Below are positions 43,325 through 52,209 of a stretch of 64,000 bases of DNA, one piece after another. Within the stretch, counting starts at the first letter, position 1, and the number at the start of each line of letters is the position of its first letter. Origin of the DNA: Bacteroides ndongoniae. GTDB lineage: Bacteria; Bacteroidota; Bacteroidia; Bacteroidales; Bacteroidaceae. The notes beneath the pieces are model-generated. The model saw nothing but the letters and a program-made list of their open reading frames with translations. It had not been told where the DNA came from and did not search any database. The stretch is taken from the NCBI RefSeq assembly GCF_900108345.1, contig NZ_FNVV01000013.1:532944-596943 (forward strand), given 5' to 3'. A program made the position numbers and the translations under genes.

Positions 43325-43475
43325 TCGTGAATTAAAAGGGAATCGGGTGAAAGTCCCGAACAGTCCCGCTGCTGTGAAGCTCCATTCAACGTTCCGACAA
43401 TTACTCTTGCCACTGGTCAACTGAACTGGGAAGGTGTCGGAGCGGGAGTCAGTCAGAAGACCTGCCATTTTCATC
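43325..43475 (+). promoter_or_regulatory. Cobalamin (B12) riboswitch
   Basis: The conserved aptamer core is present in order: GGGAATCGGGTGAAAGTCCC (43338-43357), GTCCCGCTGCTGTGAAG (43363-43379), GCCACTGG (near 43410), GGGAAGG (near 43428) and GTCAGAAGACCTGCC (43453-43467), the latter including the B12-box. It lies about 190 nt upstream of the nrdD ATG. The leader after it (43476-43652) has no clear terminator, so control may be at translation or through an element I cannot see. Established for this class: binding of adenosyl- or methylcobalamin lowers expression. Confidence 0.92.
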
Positions 43476-43652
43476 AAAGGCCGTTTTTACTCGTGGGATA
43501 GAAAAGCGGTGCGAAAATATTCAGTAATTAAACTTTTTGTGGGAAAGGCATACCTGAGGAAGAGGTGTGTCCGCAAAATGCCGGCTGTAGCCTTCGGGAA
43601 GCCATATTGTGTGCGAACAGTGGTTTATTGGCCGGACAAAACAGGAAAAACA

Positions 43653-45770
43653 ATGAAAACAGTGATGGAAACCAGTGACTTTACAATTGTGAAGCGGGAC
43701 GGATCGGCCGACCGCTTCTCGCTCGACAAGATAATGAATGCCATTATCAAGGCATTCCGTTCGGTGAACGAGCCTGTCAGCCTGAGTAATGTTTCGAAAA
43801 TCATCAGCCGGCTCGACCTGTACGACGGCATCAAGGTGGAAGAGATTCAGAACCTGGTAGAGGAAGCCCTGATGCGCGAGGGGCATTATCGGGTGGCAAA
43901 GTCGTTCATGCTTTACCGGCAGCGCCATGCGGAGGACCGCGAAGTGATGGACGAACTGAAGTTCTTGTCCGACTATTGCGAGGCAACCAATGCCGCTACC
44001 GGTTCGAAGTACGATGCCAACGCCAATGTGGAGCATAAAAACATCGCTACGCTGATCGGCGAACTGCCCAAGTCGAACTTCATCCGCCTGAACCGCCGGT
44101 TGCTGACCGACCGGATGAAGAAAATGTATGGCAAGGAACTGGCGGACCAGTACCTTGACCTGCTGACTCACCACTTTATATATAAGAATGACGAGACGAG
44201 TCTGGCCAATTATTGTGCTTCCATCACGATGTACCCCTGGCTGACAGGCGGTACGAAGTCGATAGGCGGCAACTCGACGGCACCCACCAACCTGAAGTCG
44301 TTCTGCGGGGGCTTCGTCAACATGGTGTTCATGGTTTCGAGCATGTTGAGCGGAGCTTGTGCCACGCCCGAGTTTCTGATGTATCTCAACTATTTCATCG
44401 GGCTGGAGTACGGCCGTGAGTATTACAAGGAGCCGGAAAAGGTGGTGGACCTTTCGCTGAAGCAGCGTACGGTCGATAAAATCATTACCGATTGCTTCGA
44501 ACAGATTGTCTATTCCATCAATCAGCCTACCGGGGCGCGCAACTATCAGGCTGTCTTCTGGAACATTTCGTACTACGACCGTTACTATTTCGAAAGCCTG
44601 TTCGGCGACTTCTTTTTCCCCGACGGAAGCAAGCCCGACTGGGAGGGGCTGAACTGGCTGCAAAAGCGGTTTATGAAGTGGTTCAACCGGGAACGTACCA
44701 AGACGGTGCTGACTTTTCCGGTCGAGACGGTGGCTCTGCTGAGCAAGGACGGCGATGTGCTAGACCAGGAGTGGGGCGATTTTACAGCCGAAATGTATGC
44801 CGAGGGGCATTCCTTTTTTACTTATATGAGCAGCAGTGCCGACTCACTGTCCAGCTGCTGCCGCTTGCGCAACGAGATACAGGACAACGGTTTCAGCTAT
44901 ACCTTGGGAGCGGGTGGCGTATCGACCGGTTCGAAGAGTGTGCTGACGGTGAATATCAACCGCTGTGTGCAGTATGCCGTCAATCATCAGCTCGACTACA
45001 AAACGTTTCTGACCGATGTCATCGACCTGTGCCACCGGGCGCAGCTGGCTTATAACGAGAATCTGAAAGCGTTGCACGAACATGGCATGTTGCCCCTGTT
45101 CGATGCCGGCTACATCAATATGGGGCGGCAATACCTGACGATTGGTGTCAACGGTCTGGTTGAGGCTGCCGAGTTTATGGGAATCAAGATCAGCGACAAT
45201 CCCGATTACCTGCGTTTTGTGCAGACCATTCTCGGACTGGTCGAAAAGAAGAACAAGGAGTATCAGACGAAGAATGTCCTGTTCAACTGCGAGATGATTC
45301 CGGCCGAAAATGTGGGTGTGAAGCACGCCAAGTGGGACTTGGAAGACGGCTATTTCGTACCCCGCAGCTGCTATAATAGCTATTTTTACGTGGTCGAGGA
45401 CGATTCGCTGAACATCATCGACAAGTTCAGGTTGCACGGCGCTCCCTACATCGAACACCTGACGGGCGGTTCGGCTCTGCATATGAACCTCGAAGAGTAC
45501 CTTTCGCAGGCACAATACCGGAAGTTGCTGAAAGTGGCGGCGGAAGAAGGATGCAACTACTTTACCTTCAACATCCCCAATACAATCTGCAACGAGTGTG
45601 GCTACATCGACAAGCGCTACCTGCGCGAGTGTCCCCATTGCCACTCCAGAAACGTAGACTACATGACGCGCATCATCGGCTATCTGAAGCGTGTCAGCAA
45701 TTTCTCCGAGGCCCGTCAGCACGAAGCCGCCCAGCGCTACTATGCGGTGGCCGGCAACGAGTTAGATTGA
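43653..45770 (+). CDS. nrdD: Anaerobic (class III) ribonucleoside-triphosphate reductase
   Basis: Glycyl-radical enzyme that reduces ribonucleotides for DNA synthesis without oxygen. It has 705 residues from the ATG at 43653 (AGGAAA upstream); the open frame runs back to 43434 only through the riboswitch. It has an N-terminal ATP-cone (about 10-100, starting FTIVKRDGSADRFSLDKI) and a catalytic ten-stranded barrel. A Cys4 zinc site lies in CNECGYIDKRYLRECPHCHS (about 646-663), and the glycyl radical Gly is near 676 in RIIGYLKRV. It is coexpressed with nrdG, 31 bp downstream, and controlled by the B12 riboswitch. Confidence 0.96.
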   Translation: MKTVMETSDFTIVKRDGSADRFSLDKIMNAIIKAFRSVNEPVSLSNVSKIISRLDLYDGIKVEEIQNLVEEALMREGHYRVAKSFMLYRQRHAEDREVMDELKFLSDYCEATNAATGSKYDANANVEHKNIATLIGELPKSNFIRLNRRLLTDRMKKMYGKELADQYLDLLTHHFIYKNDETSLANYCASITMYPWLTGGTKSIGGNSTAPTNLKSFCGGFVNMVFMVSSMLSGACATPEFLMYLNYFIGLEYGREYYKEPEKVVDLSLKQRTVDKIITDCFEQIVYSINQPTGARNYQAVFWNISYYDRYYFESLFGDFFFPDGSKPDWEGLNWLQKRFMKWFNRERTKTVLTFPVETVALLSKDGDVLDQEWGDFTAEMYAEGHSFFTYMSSSADSLSSCCRLRNEIQDNGFSYTLGAGGVSTGSKSVLTVNINRCVQYAVNHQLDYKTFLTDVIDLCHRAQLAYNENLKALHEHGMLPLFDAGYINMGRQYLTIGVNGLVEAAEFMGIKISDNPDYLRFVQTILGLVEKKNKEYQTKNVLFNCEMIPAENVGVKHAKWDLEDGYFVPRSCYNSYFYVVEDDSLNIIDKFRLHGAPYIEHLTGGSALHMNLEEYLSQAQYRKLLKVAAEEGCNYFTFNIPNTICNECGYIDKRYLRECPHCHSRNVDYMTRIIGYLKRVSNFSEARQHEAAQRYYAVAGNELD

Positions 45771-45801
45771 AAGTTTTTAGTTTGTTGTTAATAAATAAGT
45801 T

Positions 45802-46284
45802 ATGCTTAAGTATGTCAATGCCGGCATCGTGTTTCAGGAAATTCCCGATGAAGTGACGCTGTCCATCAATCTGTCCAACTGTCCTTGCCGTTGTCCGGGT
45901 TGTCACAGTTCGTACTTGTGGGGCGATGTCGGCAAACCTCTGACTCCTGTGGCATTAGATGAGTTTCTTGCGAAATATGCTTCGGACATTACCTGTGTCT
46001 GTTTCATGGGAGGCGATTCCGATCCGGCTGCTGTCAACGGATTGGCGGGCTATCTGCGCCAACGCTATCCGCAGCTGAAGGTGGCCTGGTACAGCGGACG
46101 CACCATCCTTTCACCGGCTATTTGCAGAAGCCGTTTCGACTATATCAAGATAGGTCCCTACATCCGGCATCTGGGAGGGTTGCGCCAACCTACCACCAAT
46201 CAGCGCCTGTACAGGATAGGTACGGCCGACGAATTGATAGACATCACTTCCTGCTTCTGGAATCGCAACCGGCTCATCGGGTAA
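45802..46284 (+). CDS. nrdG: Class III ribonucleotide reductase activating enzyme
   Basis: Radical-SAM protein that generates the glycyl radical on NrdD. It has 160 residues with the iron-sulfur motif CxxxCxxC in NCPCRCPGCHS (about 27-37) and the SAM-site segment FMGGDSDP. It lies 31 bp after nrdD in one operon under the same riboswitch. It is short and compact like E. coli NrdG. Confidence 0.95.
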   Translation: MLKYVNAGIVFQEIPDEVTLSINLSNCPCRCPGCHSSYLWGDVGKPLTPVALDEFLAKYASDITCVCFMGGDSDPAAVNGLAGYLRQRYPQLKVAWYSGRTILSPAICRSRFDYIKIGPYIRHLGGLRQPTTNQRLYRIGTADELIDITSCFWNRNRLIG

Positions 46285-46295
46285 TTCTTCTCCAT

Positions 46296-46646
46296 TTTTT
46301 TCCCAGTTAGGCAATAATTTTTTCCTAACTGGGCAATATTTTTTTCCTAACTGGGAAAAAATCCGGCGGCAGTTGCTGTGTGGAATACTCGCGAGCGATG
46401 CTTGCACGGCTCGTGAGAAACACTTGTGTGGCTCGTGAGCGACACTTGCACGGCTCGCGAGCCATGCAAGCAATACTCGTGGGAGTTGCAAGCAAAACTC
46501 GGGGCAATTACTTGTGAAACCCGAGGCAATTGTTTGCAAAACTCGTGGACTTTGCAGGCAAAACCCGTCGGCATTGCTTTCAAATCTCGCCGATATTGTT
46601 TGTTATACCCGGCAGCATTGCTTGTTACGCCGACTAACCATCAATG
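46296..46646. repeat. Degenerate 22-bp tandem array, about 16 units
   Basis: From 46296 nearly every 22 bases begins a new unit with no spacers. Three units begin T6 and carry CCCAGTTAGG or its complement CCTAACTGGG (46296, 46318, 46340). One transitional unit starts at 46362 and one 21-bp unit at 46384. Eleven units of 22 bp follow at 46405, 46427, 46449, 46471, 46493, 46515, 46537, 46559, 46581, 46603 and 46625. The later units share CTCG near position 6 and TTGCTTG at the end, as in the array at 34060. Dyads are frequent, for example a 26-bp near-palindrome at 46445-46470. It starts 12 bp after nrdG. Confidence 0.85.
46302..46333 (+). terminator. Probable nrdDG terminator within the repeat array
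   Basis: CCCAGTTAGG and CCTAACTGGG form a perfect 10-bp stem with a 12-nt loop. It is followed, after CAATA, by a T-run, about 17 bp after nrdG. The two arms are the same motif in inverted orientation in neighbouring 22-bp units. Confidence 0.6.
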
Positions 46647-46695
46647 TTACGCTGCTAAAGTAGGTTATTATGGGCGCCATGTGGGACTTTAGTGG

Positions 46696-46908
46696 GTGAA
46701 AGATGGATACGCGGACTAAGCGGAAGAGACGGACTTACACGGATAAAAAGAAGAAAAGGGAAAATTGCCTTCACGCTTTCACCGGGAATTTTCTATACTG
46801 AAAATCAGTAGAATATGGTGAAAGATAAAGTTTCATTTTATTTTAGAGAATCTTTAAAAATCCGCGTTCATCCGTCCTGTCGGCTTAGTCCGCGTATTCA
46901 TCTTTCAC
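46696..46908. repeat. Imperfect long inverted repeat, 49-bp arms
   Basis: Arms 46696-46744 and 46860-46908 match at 40 of 49 positions, strongest at the outer ends (GTGAAAGATG, ATACGCGGACTAAGC), with 115 bp between them. GTGAAAGAT recurs inside the loop and GGTGAAAC at 46930-47050. It looks like a small non-coding mobile element (MITE-like) or a long RNA hairpin. No ORF is inside. Together with the array it fills most of the 869-bp gene-free stretch 46285-47153. Confidence 0.75.
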
Positions 46909-47112
46909 CACAATCTGTTCACCTTCAGTAGTTTATGGTGAAACTTCATCCGGCAAATCCCTGACAATAATATTGTTTTTCTGACGGTTTTATCGTCTTC
47001 TTGCACTGTAACTGGTTTATTTTGAGTAGGTTGAGGTGAAACGTCATGTTGAGGATGTGCAGAGTAAGGTTGGAAAAATATTCAGGGTGAAGGTAGAATT
47101 TAGATAAAAGAA

Positions 47113-47149
47113 AAATCGCTAACAGATTGTTTGTATCTGTCAGCGATTT
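47113..47149 (-). terminator. Terminator of tRNA-Phe
   Basis: A 15-bp stem (one mismatch) with a 7-nt loop starts 5 nt after the tRNA. On the minus strand it is followed by TTTTTCTTTT. Confidence 0.9.
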
Positions 47150-47153
47150 GCTT

Positions 47154-47229
47154 TGGTGGTGTCACCAGGAATCGAACCGGGGACACAAGGATTTTCAGTC
47201 CTTTGCTCTACCAACTGAGCTATGACACC
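47154..47229 (-). tRNA. tRNA-Phe (GAA)
   Basis: A 76-nt cloverleaf on the minus strand. Acceptor GGTGTCA pairs with TGACACC, discriminator A, and the 3' CCA is encoded. The anticodon loop CTGAAAA gives GAA, and the T-loop is GGTTCGATTCC. It is a single-gene unit with its own promoter and terminator. Confidence 0.97.
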
Positions 47230-47252
47230 ATCTCTCTTGAGGTTTGCGGTTG

Positions 47253-47282
47253 CAAAGGTAGTGAAAGTTTTGGACTATGCAA
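47253..47282 (-). promoter_or_regulatory. Promoter of tRNA-Phe
   Basis: On the minus strand TTG (47282-47280) and TACCTTTG (47260-47253) are separated by 19 bp. The start would lie roughly 15 nt before the mature tRNA. Confidence 0.7.
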
Positions 47283-47300
47283 GAGAAAAATAAAGAAAAA

Positions 47301-47336
47301 ACACTGATAAAAAGGTATGTGCCTTATTATCAGTGT
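47301..47336 (-). terminator. Terminator of the sppA-lpxK-punA-thiL operon
   Basis: A perfect 10-bp stem ACACTGATAA / TTATCAGTGT with extra inner pairs. On the minus strand TTTTTTCTTT follows. Confidence 0.85.
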
Positions 47337-47382
47337 CTATTATACGTCAAATAAATGTTACTTTCGGAGGAAAACCTTTTGT

Positions 47383-48450
47383 TTAGACGTCGGTTTCGGA
47401 CGAAGGCGTAGTGTTGCCCCCGTCTTTTAACGGATTCCAACCTTGGGCTTTCAACTCAAATTCCTGCCCGTCGCGGGTGATGAGGGCACAACCCAATTCG
47501 GGTTTGGTGATGTGGCCTATCAGTTTGACACCTTCCATTTCGGACACCTTTTCGTGGTCGGCTATGGGGACGGTAAACAGCAGTTCGTAGTCCTCTCCGC
47601 CGTTCAGTGCGCAGGTGGTCAGGTTCATGTTGAACTCTTCGGCCATGACAGCTGTCTGATAGTCGATGGGGATGTGTTCCTCGTAGACCCGGCAGCCGAC
47701 TTTGCTTTGGCTACAGATGTGCATCAGTTCGGACGAAAGTCCGTCGGAGATGTCCATCATGGCTGTGGGCTGTACGCCGGCAGCGGCCAGCCGTTCGATA
47801 ATGTCCCGGCGTGCTTCGGGTTTGAGCTGGCGTTCCAGCAGGTATTCCTTGCCGGCAAAGTCGGGTTGTACATCTTTGTCGGTACCTTTGAGGGCAATCT
47901 TTTCGCGTTCCAGCAGCTGGAGGCCCATGTAGGCAGCACCTAAGTCACCGCTGACGCATATCAGGTCGGTTTCCTTGGCTCCGTTCCGATAAACGGTCTT
48001 GCCTTTTTCCCCTTCGCCGATACATGTGATACTGATGGTGAGTCCTGTATAGGAAGAGCAGGTATCGCCGCCAACAATATCAACATGGTAGGCTTCGCAG
48101 GCCAGACGGATGCCGGCATAGAGTGCTTCTATGTCTTCTACACTGAAGCGTTTGGACAGACCCAGTGATACGGTGATTTGCTTGGGCGTACCATTCATGG
48201 CGTAGATATCGGAGAAGTTGACTACGGCAGCTTTGTAGCCTAAGTGCTTCAGCGGAACATAGGTCAGGTCGAAGTGAACGCCTTCGAGCAGCAAGTCGGT
48301 AGTGACCAACACTTCTTTCTCGGCCGGGTAAGACAGCACGGCGGCATCGTCGCCGATGCCGTACCGTGTAGATTCATTTTGAGGTTCGATTCCTTCGGTG
48401 AGGTGGTCTATCAGTCCGAACTCGCCGAGGGTAGCTATTTCTGTTCTCAT
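47383..48450 (-). CDS. thiL: Thiamine-monophosphate kinase
   Basis: Phosphorylates thiamine monophosphate to the active diphosphate cofactor using ATP. It has 355 residues of the PurM/ThiL fold: GIGDDAAVL (27-35), VTTDLLLEGVHFD (about 49-61), VNFSDIYAMNGTP, VGGDTCSS and MDISDGLSSEL all match the family. The C-terminal 20 residues are a Pro/Thr/Ser-rich tail. It is the last gene of the sppA operon, 33 bp after punA. No TPP riboswitch is present. Confidence 0.95.
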   Translation of the reverse strand: MRTEIATLGEFGLIDHLTEGIEPQNESTRYGIGDDAAVLSYPAEKEVLVTTDLLLEGVHFDLTYVPLKHLGYKAAVVNFSDIYAMNGTPKQITVSLGLSKRFSVEDIEALYAGIRLACEAYHVDIVGGDTCSSYTGLTISITCIGEGEKGKTVYRNGAKETDLICVSGDLGAAYMGLQLLEREKIALKGTDKDVQPDFAGKEYLLERQLKPEARRDIIERLAAAGVQPTAMMDISDGLSSELMHICSQSKVGCRVYEEHIPIDYQTAVMAEEFNMNLTTCALNGGEDYELLFTVPIADHEKVSEMEGVKLIGHITKPELGCALITRDGQEFELKAQGWNPLKDGGNTTPSSETDV

Positions 48451-48483
48451 TATTAATACAATGTAATGGTTGTTTTTATGTCA

Positions 48484-49293
48484 TCAGGCACGGTTGATAA
48501 GCTCGCGCATGATTTCAGTCATAAGAGGTTGTGCGGCATCGGCTGCTTTCTGCACCTCTTCGTGCGAAACTTCTACGATTTTGCCTTCTACGCCCAGGTC
48601 GGTGATGACGGATACGCCGAATACTTTGATGCCGCAATGATTGGCAACGATGACTTCGGGTACGGTAGACATGCCGACAGCATCGGCTCCCAGAATATGG
48701 AACAATTTATATTCTGACGGAGTCTCGAAAGTGGGGCCTTGGGTTCCCAGGTAGACACCGTGCTGCACCTTGATGCCTTTTTCGGCAGCGATGGCATCGG
48801 CCTTGCGAATTAACTCTTTATCGTAGGCTTCGCTCATGTCCGGGAAACGCGGGCCGTAGGGAATGTTTTTGCCACGCAGCGGATGTTCGGGGAAGTAGTT
48901 GATGTGGTCGGTGATAATCATCAGGTCGCCGATTTCGAATGCCGGATTGGTTCCTCCGCTGGCATTGGAGACAAACAGTGTCTTGATGCCCAGTTCGCGC
49001 ATGACCCGTACGGGGAAGGTAACTTCTTTCATAGAGTATCCTTCGTAGTAGTGGAAGCGTCCTTGCATGGCCATAATGTCTTTATTGCCCAGTTTACCGA
49101 AAATCAGTTTGCCGCTATGGCCTTCTACGGTCGATACGGGGAAATTGGGGATCTCCTCATACTTTATTTCGTATTTTTCGGTGATTTCTTCTGCAAGACT
49201 GCCAAGGCCTGTGCCAAGGATGATTGCTGTCTCCGGATGGGTGTGCATTTTACCTTTCAGGTAGGCTGCTGTTTCTTGAATGCGCTCTAACAT
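48484..49293 (-). CDS. punA: Purine-nucleoside phosphorylase
   Basis: Splits (deoxy)inosine or guanosine with phosphate in purine salvage. It has 269 residues of the trimeric type. The motifs are ILGTGLGSLAEEI (phosphate site), VEGHSGKL, QGRFHYYEGY, SNASGGTNP and VGMSTVPEVIVA. The last 44 bases of lpxK overlap its start in another frame, so translation is coupled. The ATG at 49293 gives the normal N-terminus. Confidence 0.95.
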   Translation of the reverse strand: MLERIQETAAYLKGKMHTHPETAIILGTGLGSLAEEITEKYEIKYEEIPNFPVSTVEGHSGKLIFGKLGNKDIMAMQGRFHYYEGYSMKEVTFPVRVMRELGIKTLFVSNASGGTNPAFEIGDLMIITDHINYFPEHPLRGKNIPYGPRFPDMSEAYDKELIRKADAIAAEKGIKVQHGVYLGTQGPTFETPSEYKLFHILGADAVGMSTVPEVIVANHCGIKVFGVSVITDLGVEGKIVEVSHEEVQKAADAAQPLMTEIMRELINRA

Positions 49294-50362
49294 AGTCTAT
49301 TATGTTTTGATTAAAATTATGTTGTTGATTTTGTAAAATCTCTATTTCTATCGGTACTACATAAATGTAGGGTTTGATTTCTTCCGGCAAGTTGGGATGA
49401 TGTTTCAGTCGGACGGCATCTTTCTCGGTTGTAATGATCAGCCTTTCCCATTCTTTTAACTGATAGAACTTTTCCACGATTTCCTGCAAATCTTTCGAGC
49501 GGAAGTCGTGATGGTCGGAAAAGGCCATCAGATGCACATGCTGTGTGTATGATTTCACTTCGTTCAGCAATGGGGTAGGCGAGGCTATACCTGTTACCAA
49601 TAGTACTTGTTCGGCTCCCGTCAGTGATGAAAGGGTTTGGCGGCTTTTGGCTACTTCCGGAAAAAGAGGCATAGGCATGCCGTAGCGGAAAGTAGAGAAA
49701 TATAACTGCTGGTAAGGGTACAGATGCAACCGTTTGGCTATGAGGTTGAAATCGATCGGTTTGATGTCTTCCGGACATTTGGTTACGATAACGATTTGTG
49801 CCCGGCTTTTCCCGTCGGCTGATTCGCGAAGACGTCCTGCGGGTAACAGCGTGTCATCGCAGAACAGACGGTGATAGTCTGTCAACAGAATGTTAAGTCC
49901 GGCTTTGACATGGCGGTGTTGGAAAGCATCATCCAGAAGGATTACATCGACAGGCGGTGACTGCAGTTTGAGTAACTGTTCGATGCCGTGGCAACGGTTT
50001 TCGTCTACTGCTACCTGTATGTCGGGAAACTTTTGTTTCATCTGACATGGCTCATCACCTATCTGCTGGGCAGTACTTTTCGGCGAGGCAAGCAGATAGC
50101 CTTTTGTGCGCCGTTTGTAGCCGCGGCTCAGCGTAGCGGGGTGAAAGCCTTCGTTTTGCAACAGCTTGATAAGGTATTCGGTATGCGGCGTTTTTCCGGT
50201 TCCTCCTACCGAAAGATTCCCAATACAGATTACAGGCAAGTCGAAACTCTTTGACTGGAGCCATCCCCAGTCAAAGAGTTTGTTGCGTATGTCTGTCCCC
50301 ATTCTGTACAACCATGATAGGGGAAGCAGTTTGTAATCTATTTGGGTAGTTCTTTCTTCCAT
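49250..50362 (-). CDS. lpxK: Tetraacyldisaccharide 4'-kinase (lipid A)
   Basis: Adds the 4'-phosphate to the lipid A precursor at the inner membrane. It has 370 residues from the ATG at 50362, chosen because the upstream part of the ORF overlaps sppA and the family starts close to YKLLPLSWLY. The P-loop is GNLSVGGTGKTP (about 50-61), and the DDAFQH motif (about 144-149) is intact. It lies 23 bp after sppA and overlaps punA. Confidence 0.95.
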   Translation of the reverse strand: MEERTTQIDYKLLPLSWLYRMGTDIRNKLFDWGWLQSKSFDLPVICIGNLSVGGTGKTPHTEYLIKLLQNEGFHPATLSRGYKRRTKGYLLASPKSTAQQIGDEPCQMKQKFPDIQVAVDENRCHGIEQLLKLQSPPVDVILLDDAFQHRHVKAGLNILLTDYHRLFCDDTLLPAGRLRESADGKSRAQIVIVTKCPEDIKPIDFNLIAKRLHLYPYQQLYFSTFRYGMPMPLFPEVAKSRQTLSSLTGAEQVLLVTGIASPTPLLNEVKSYTQHVHLMAFSDHHDFRSKDLQEIVEKFYQLKEWERLIITTEKDAVRLKHHPNLPEEIKPYIYVVPIEIEILQNQQHNFNQNIIDYVRAHSRNSSLPER

Positions 50363-50385
50363 GCTTTCTTGTTGCCTCTGTTGAA

Positions 50386-52170
50386 TTATTGAATGTTCAG
50401 CTCGAATGGAATACGTGCCTGGATACGTTCGCACTTGTCGAAGTTTTCCAATACGCTGAAAGGCTTATAGTATTCACCAATTTTCCCGCTCAGCATACGG
50501 GCTTTGACGTAATTGTCCGGACGGGTTTCCATCAGGCTTTCGAAAAATCCTTTTGGGGCGGGATAAGACATGACGGTGTAGCCGCTTTCGATGCCGGCTT
50601 TATTGATGGCTATTTCGAGGGCTTTGTCCAGTCCGCCCAGTTCGTCAACCAGTCCCAGTTCTTTGGCTGTACTACCAGTCCAAACACGGCCTTGGGCTAT
50701 TTTGTCCAAGTCCTCTTTGTTAATGTCGCGTCCGTCGGAACAACGTGTCAGGAAGAGATCATATCCTTGATTCACATACATTTGCATCAGACTTTTCTCT
50801 CCGTCGTTCATGGGGCGGCCCAATGCTCCGAAGTCGGCATACTGATTTGTTTTTACGACATCAAATTTCAGTCCGATTTTGTCGGTTAGTCCTTTTACAT
50901 TAGGGAACATGCCGAAGATGCCTATCGAACCGGTCAGTGTAGTAGGCTCGGCTACGATGGTGTCGGCATTGCACGAGATGTAGTAACCGCCGGATGCGGC
51001 ATAGTCGCCCATCGATACGATGACGGGTTTCTCTTTTTTCAGTTCGCTTACGGCATACCAGATTTGTTCAGAACCGTAGGCACTTCCTCCGGGCGAGTTG
51101 ACGCGTAATACGACGGCCTTTACGTTCTTGTCGTCTTTCAGTTTCCGAAGGTCTTTGATAACCTCGCTTGCTACGATCATCGGTTCGGTTCCCGATGCCA
51201 GAGGTGAAGTGGTTTCGTAATCTATAATTTCACCACTTGCATAGTAAACGGCAACAATGTTACCGCTTTTGTCTTTCGGCACATTTTTCTTGACGTTGGT
51301 CATGGCTTCGAGTCCCAGAACGGGCAGATCATCGTCTTCGTCAATACCAGCCATGCGTTTCAGGTAGTTGCGTACGTCGTTCTTGTATATCAGGGTGTCG
51401 GCCAGTCCGCATTTGACAGATTCTTCGGCTGGTTGGAAGAGCATCATGCGGTCGGCGGCGGTATTGAGTTCGTCAACGCTGATGTTGCGCGAAGCTGCTA
51501 CATCTTTGGTTATCTGTTCCCAGATAGAGTTCAGGTAGACGGTGATTTGCTCGCGGTTGGCCGGACTCATTTCAGTAGCGATGAATGGTTCGACAGCCGA
51601 TTTGTAGGTACCTACCTTAAATATCTGCATCTCGACACCGATTTTGTCCAGCAGATCTTTATAGAAGATGGGGGAGGCGGCAAGGCCTTTCCACTCAATC
51701 ATACCTTTAGGATTGAGCAGTACTTTGTCTGCTACGCTCGACAGATAATAAAGTCCTTGTGTATAGGTATCGGCGTAGGCAACGATGAATTTGCCCGATT
51801 CTTTGAAGTCTTGCAAGGCATCTCTTATTTCTTCCAGCGAAGAATAGCCGCAGGTCAGGTAGTTGGCTTGTATATAGATACCTTTAATATTTTCGTTTTC
51901 CTTGGCTTTCTTGATGGACGAAAGAATGTCGTCCAGGCCATATACGATATAGTCATCACTGAACAGAAGACTGAGAGGGTCTTCCGGGTTTCGCTCATAT
52001 AGTGTCCCTTGTAGATCGAGCATCATGATGGAGTTCTTCTTTACGATGGTTTCCGATTCGGTGGTAGAAGCCATGCTGAACAGCACGAGAATACTGAGAA
52101 AAAACAGTATCACGCTTGAAACAATAATACCAGTAATGGTTGCTAATGTAAATTTCAGAAAATCTTTCAT
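50386..52170 (-). CDS. sppA: Signal peptide peptidase SppA, long (67K-type) form
   Basis: Inner-membrane serine protease that degrades cleaved signal peptides. It has 594 residues, the length of the tandem-domain E. coli type. An N-terminal membrane anchor occupies about 7-30. In the first half the likely catalytic Lys is in SSVADKVLLNPKGMIEWKG (about residues 150-170). In the second half the nucleophile Ser is in DYAASGGYYISC, after VNSPGGSAYGSEQIW. It is the first gene of the operon sppA-lpxK-punA-thiL. Confidence 0.94.
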   Translation of the reverse strand: MKDFLKFTLATITGIIVSSVILFFLSILVLFSMASTTESETIVKKNSIMMLDLQGTLYERNPEDPLSLLFSDDYIVYGLDDILSSIKKAKENENIKGIYIQANYLTCGYSSLEEIRDALQDFKESGKFIVAYADTYTQGLYYLSSVADKVLLNPKGMIEWKGLAASPIFYKDLLDKIGVEMQIFKVGTYKSAVEPFIATEMSPANREQITVYLNSIWEQITKDVAASRNISVDELNTAADRMMLFQPAEESVKCGLADTLIYKNDVRNYLKRMAGIDEDDDLPVLGLEAMTNVKKNVPKDKSGNIVAVYYASGEIIDYETTSPLASGTEPMIVASEVIKDLRKLKDDKNVKAVVLRVNSPGGSAYGSEQIWYAVSELKKEKPVIVSMGDYAASGGYYISCNADTIVAEPTTLTGSIGIFGMFPNVKGLTDKIGLKFDVVKTNQYADFGALGRPMNDGEKSLMQMYVNQGYDLFLTRCSDGRDINKEDLDKIAQGRVWTGSTAKELGLVDELGGLDKALEIAINKAGIESGYTVMSYPAPKGFFESLMETRPDNYVKARMLSGKIGEYYKPFSVLENFDKCERIQARIPFELNIQ

Positions 52171-52209
52171 TGTTTTGAGTCGTTTAAACTGCTAACTTTT
52201 TTAAGCTAA

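Noticed and set aside
42977..43330. 117-codon plus-strand ORF upstream of nrdD
   Set aside because: TTG start, odd composition, and it runs across the nrdD promoter into the riboswitch.
43434..43652. N-terminal extension of NrdD
   Set aside because: It would start inside the cobalamin riboswitch, and the peptide has no NrdD similarity. The ATG at 43653 has a ribosome-binding-like AGGAAA.
46296..46646. Array as a CRISPR locus
   Set aside because: The units abut without spacers, repeats are too degenerate, and no cas gene is in the window.
46347..46692. ORFs of 60-140 codons across the 22-bp array on both strands
   Set aside because: A 22-bp period cycles through frames; products are internally repetitive by construction and have no start context.
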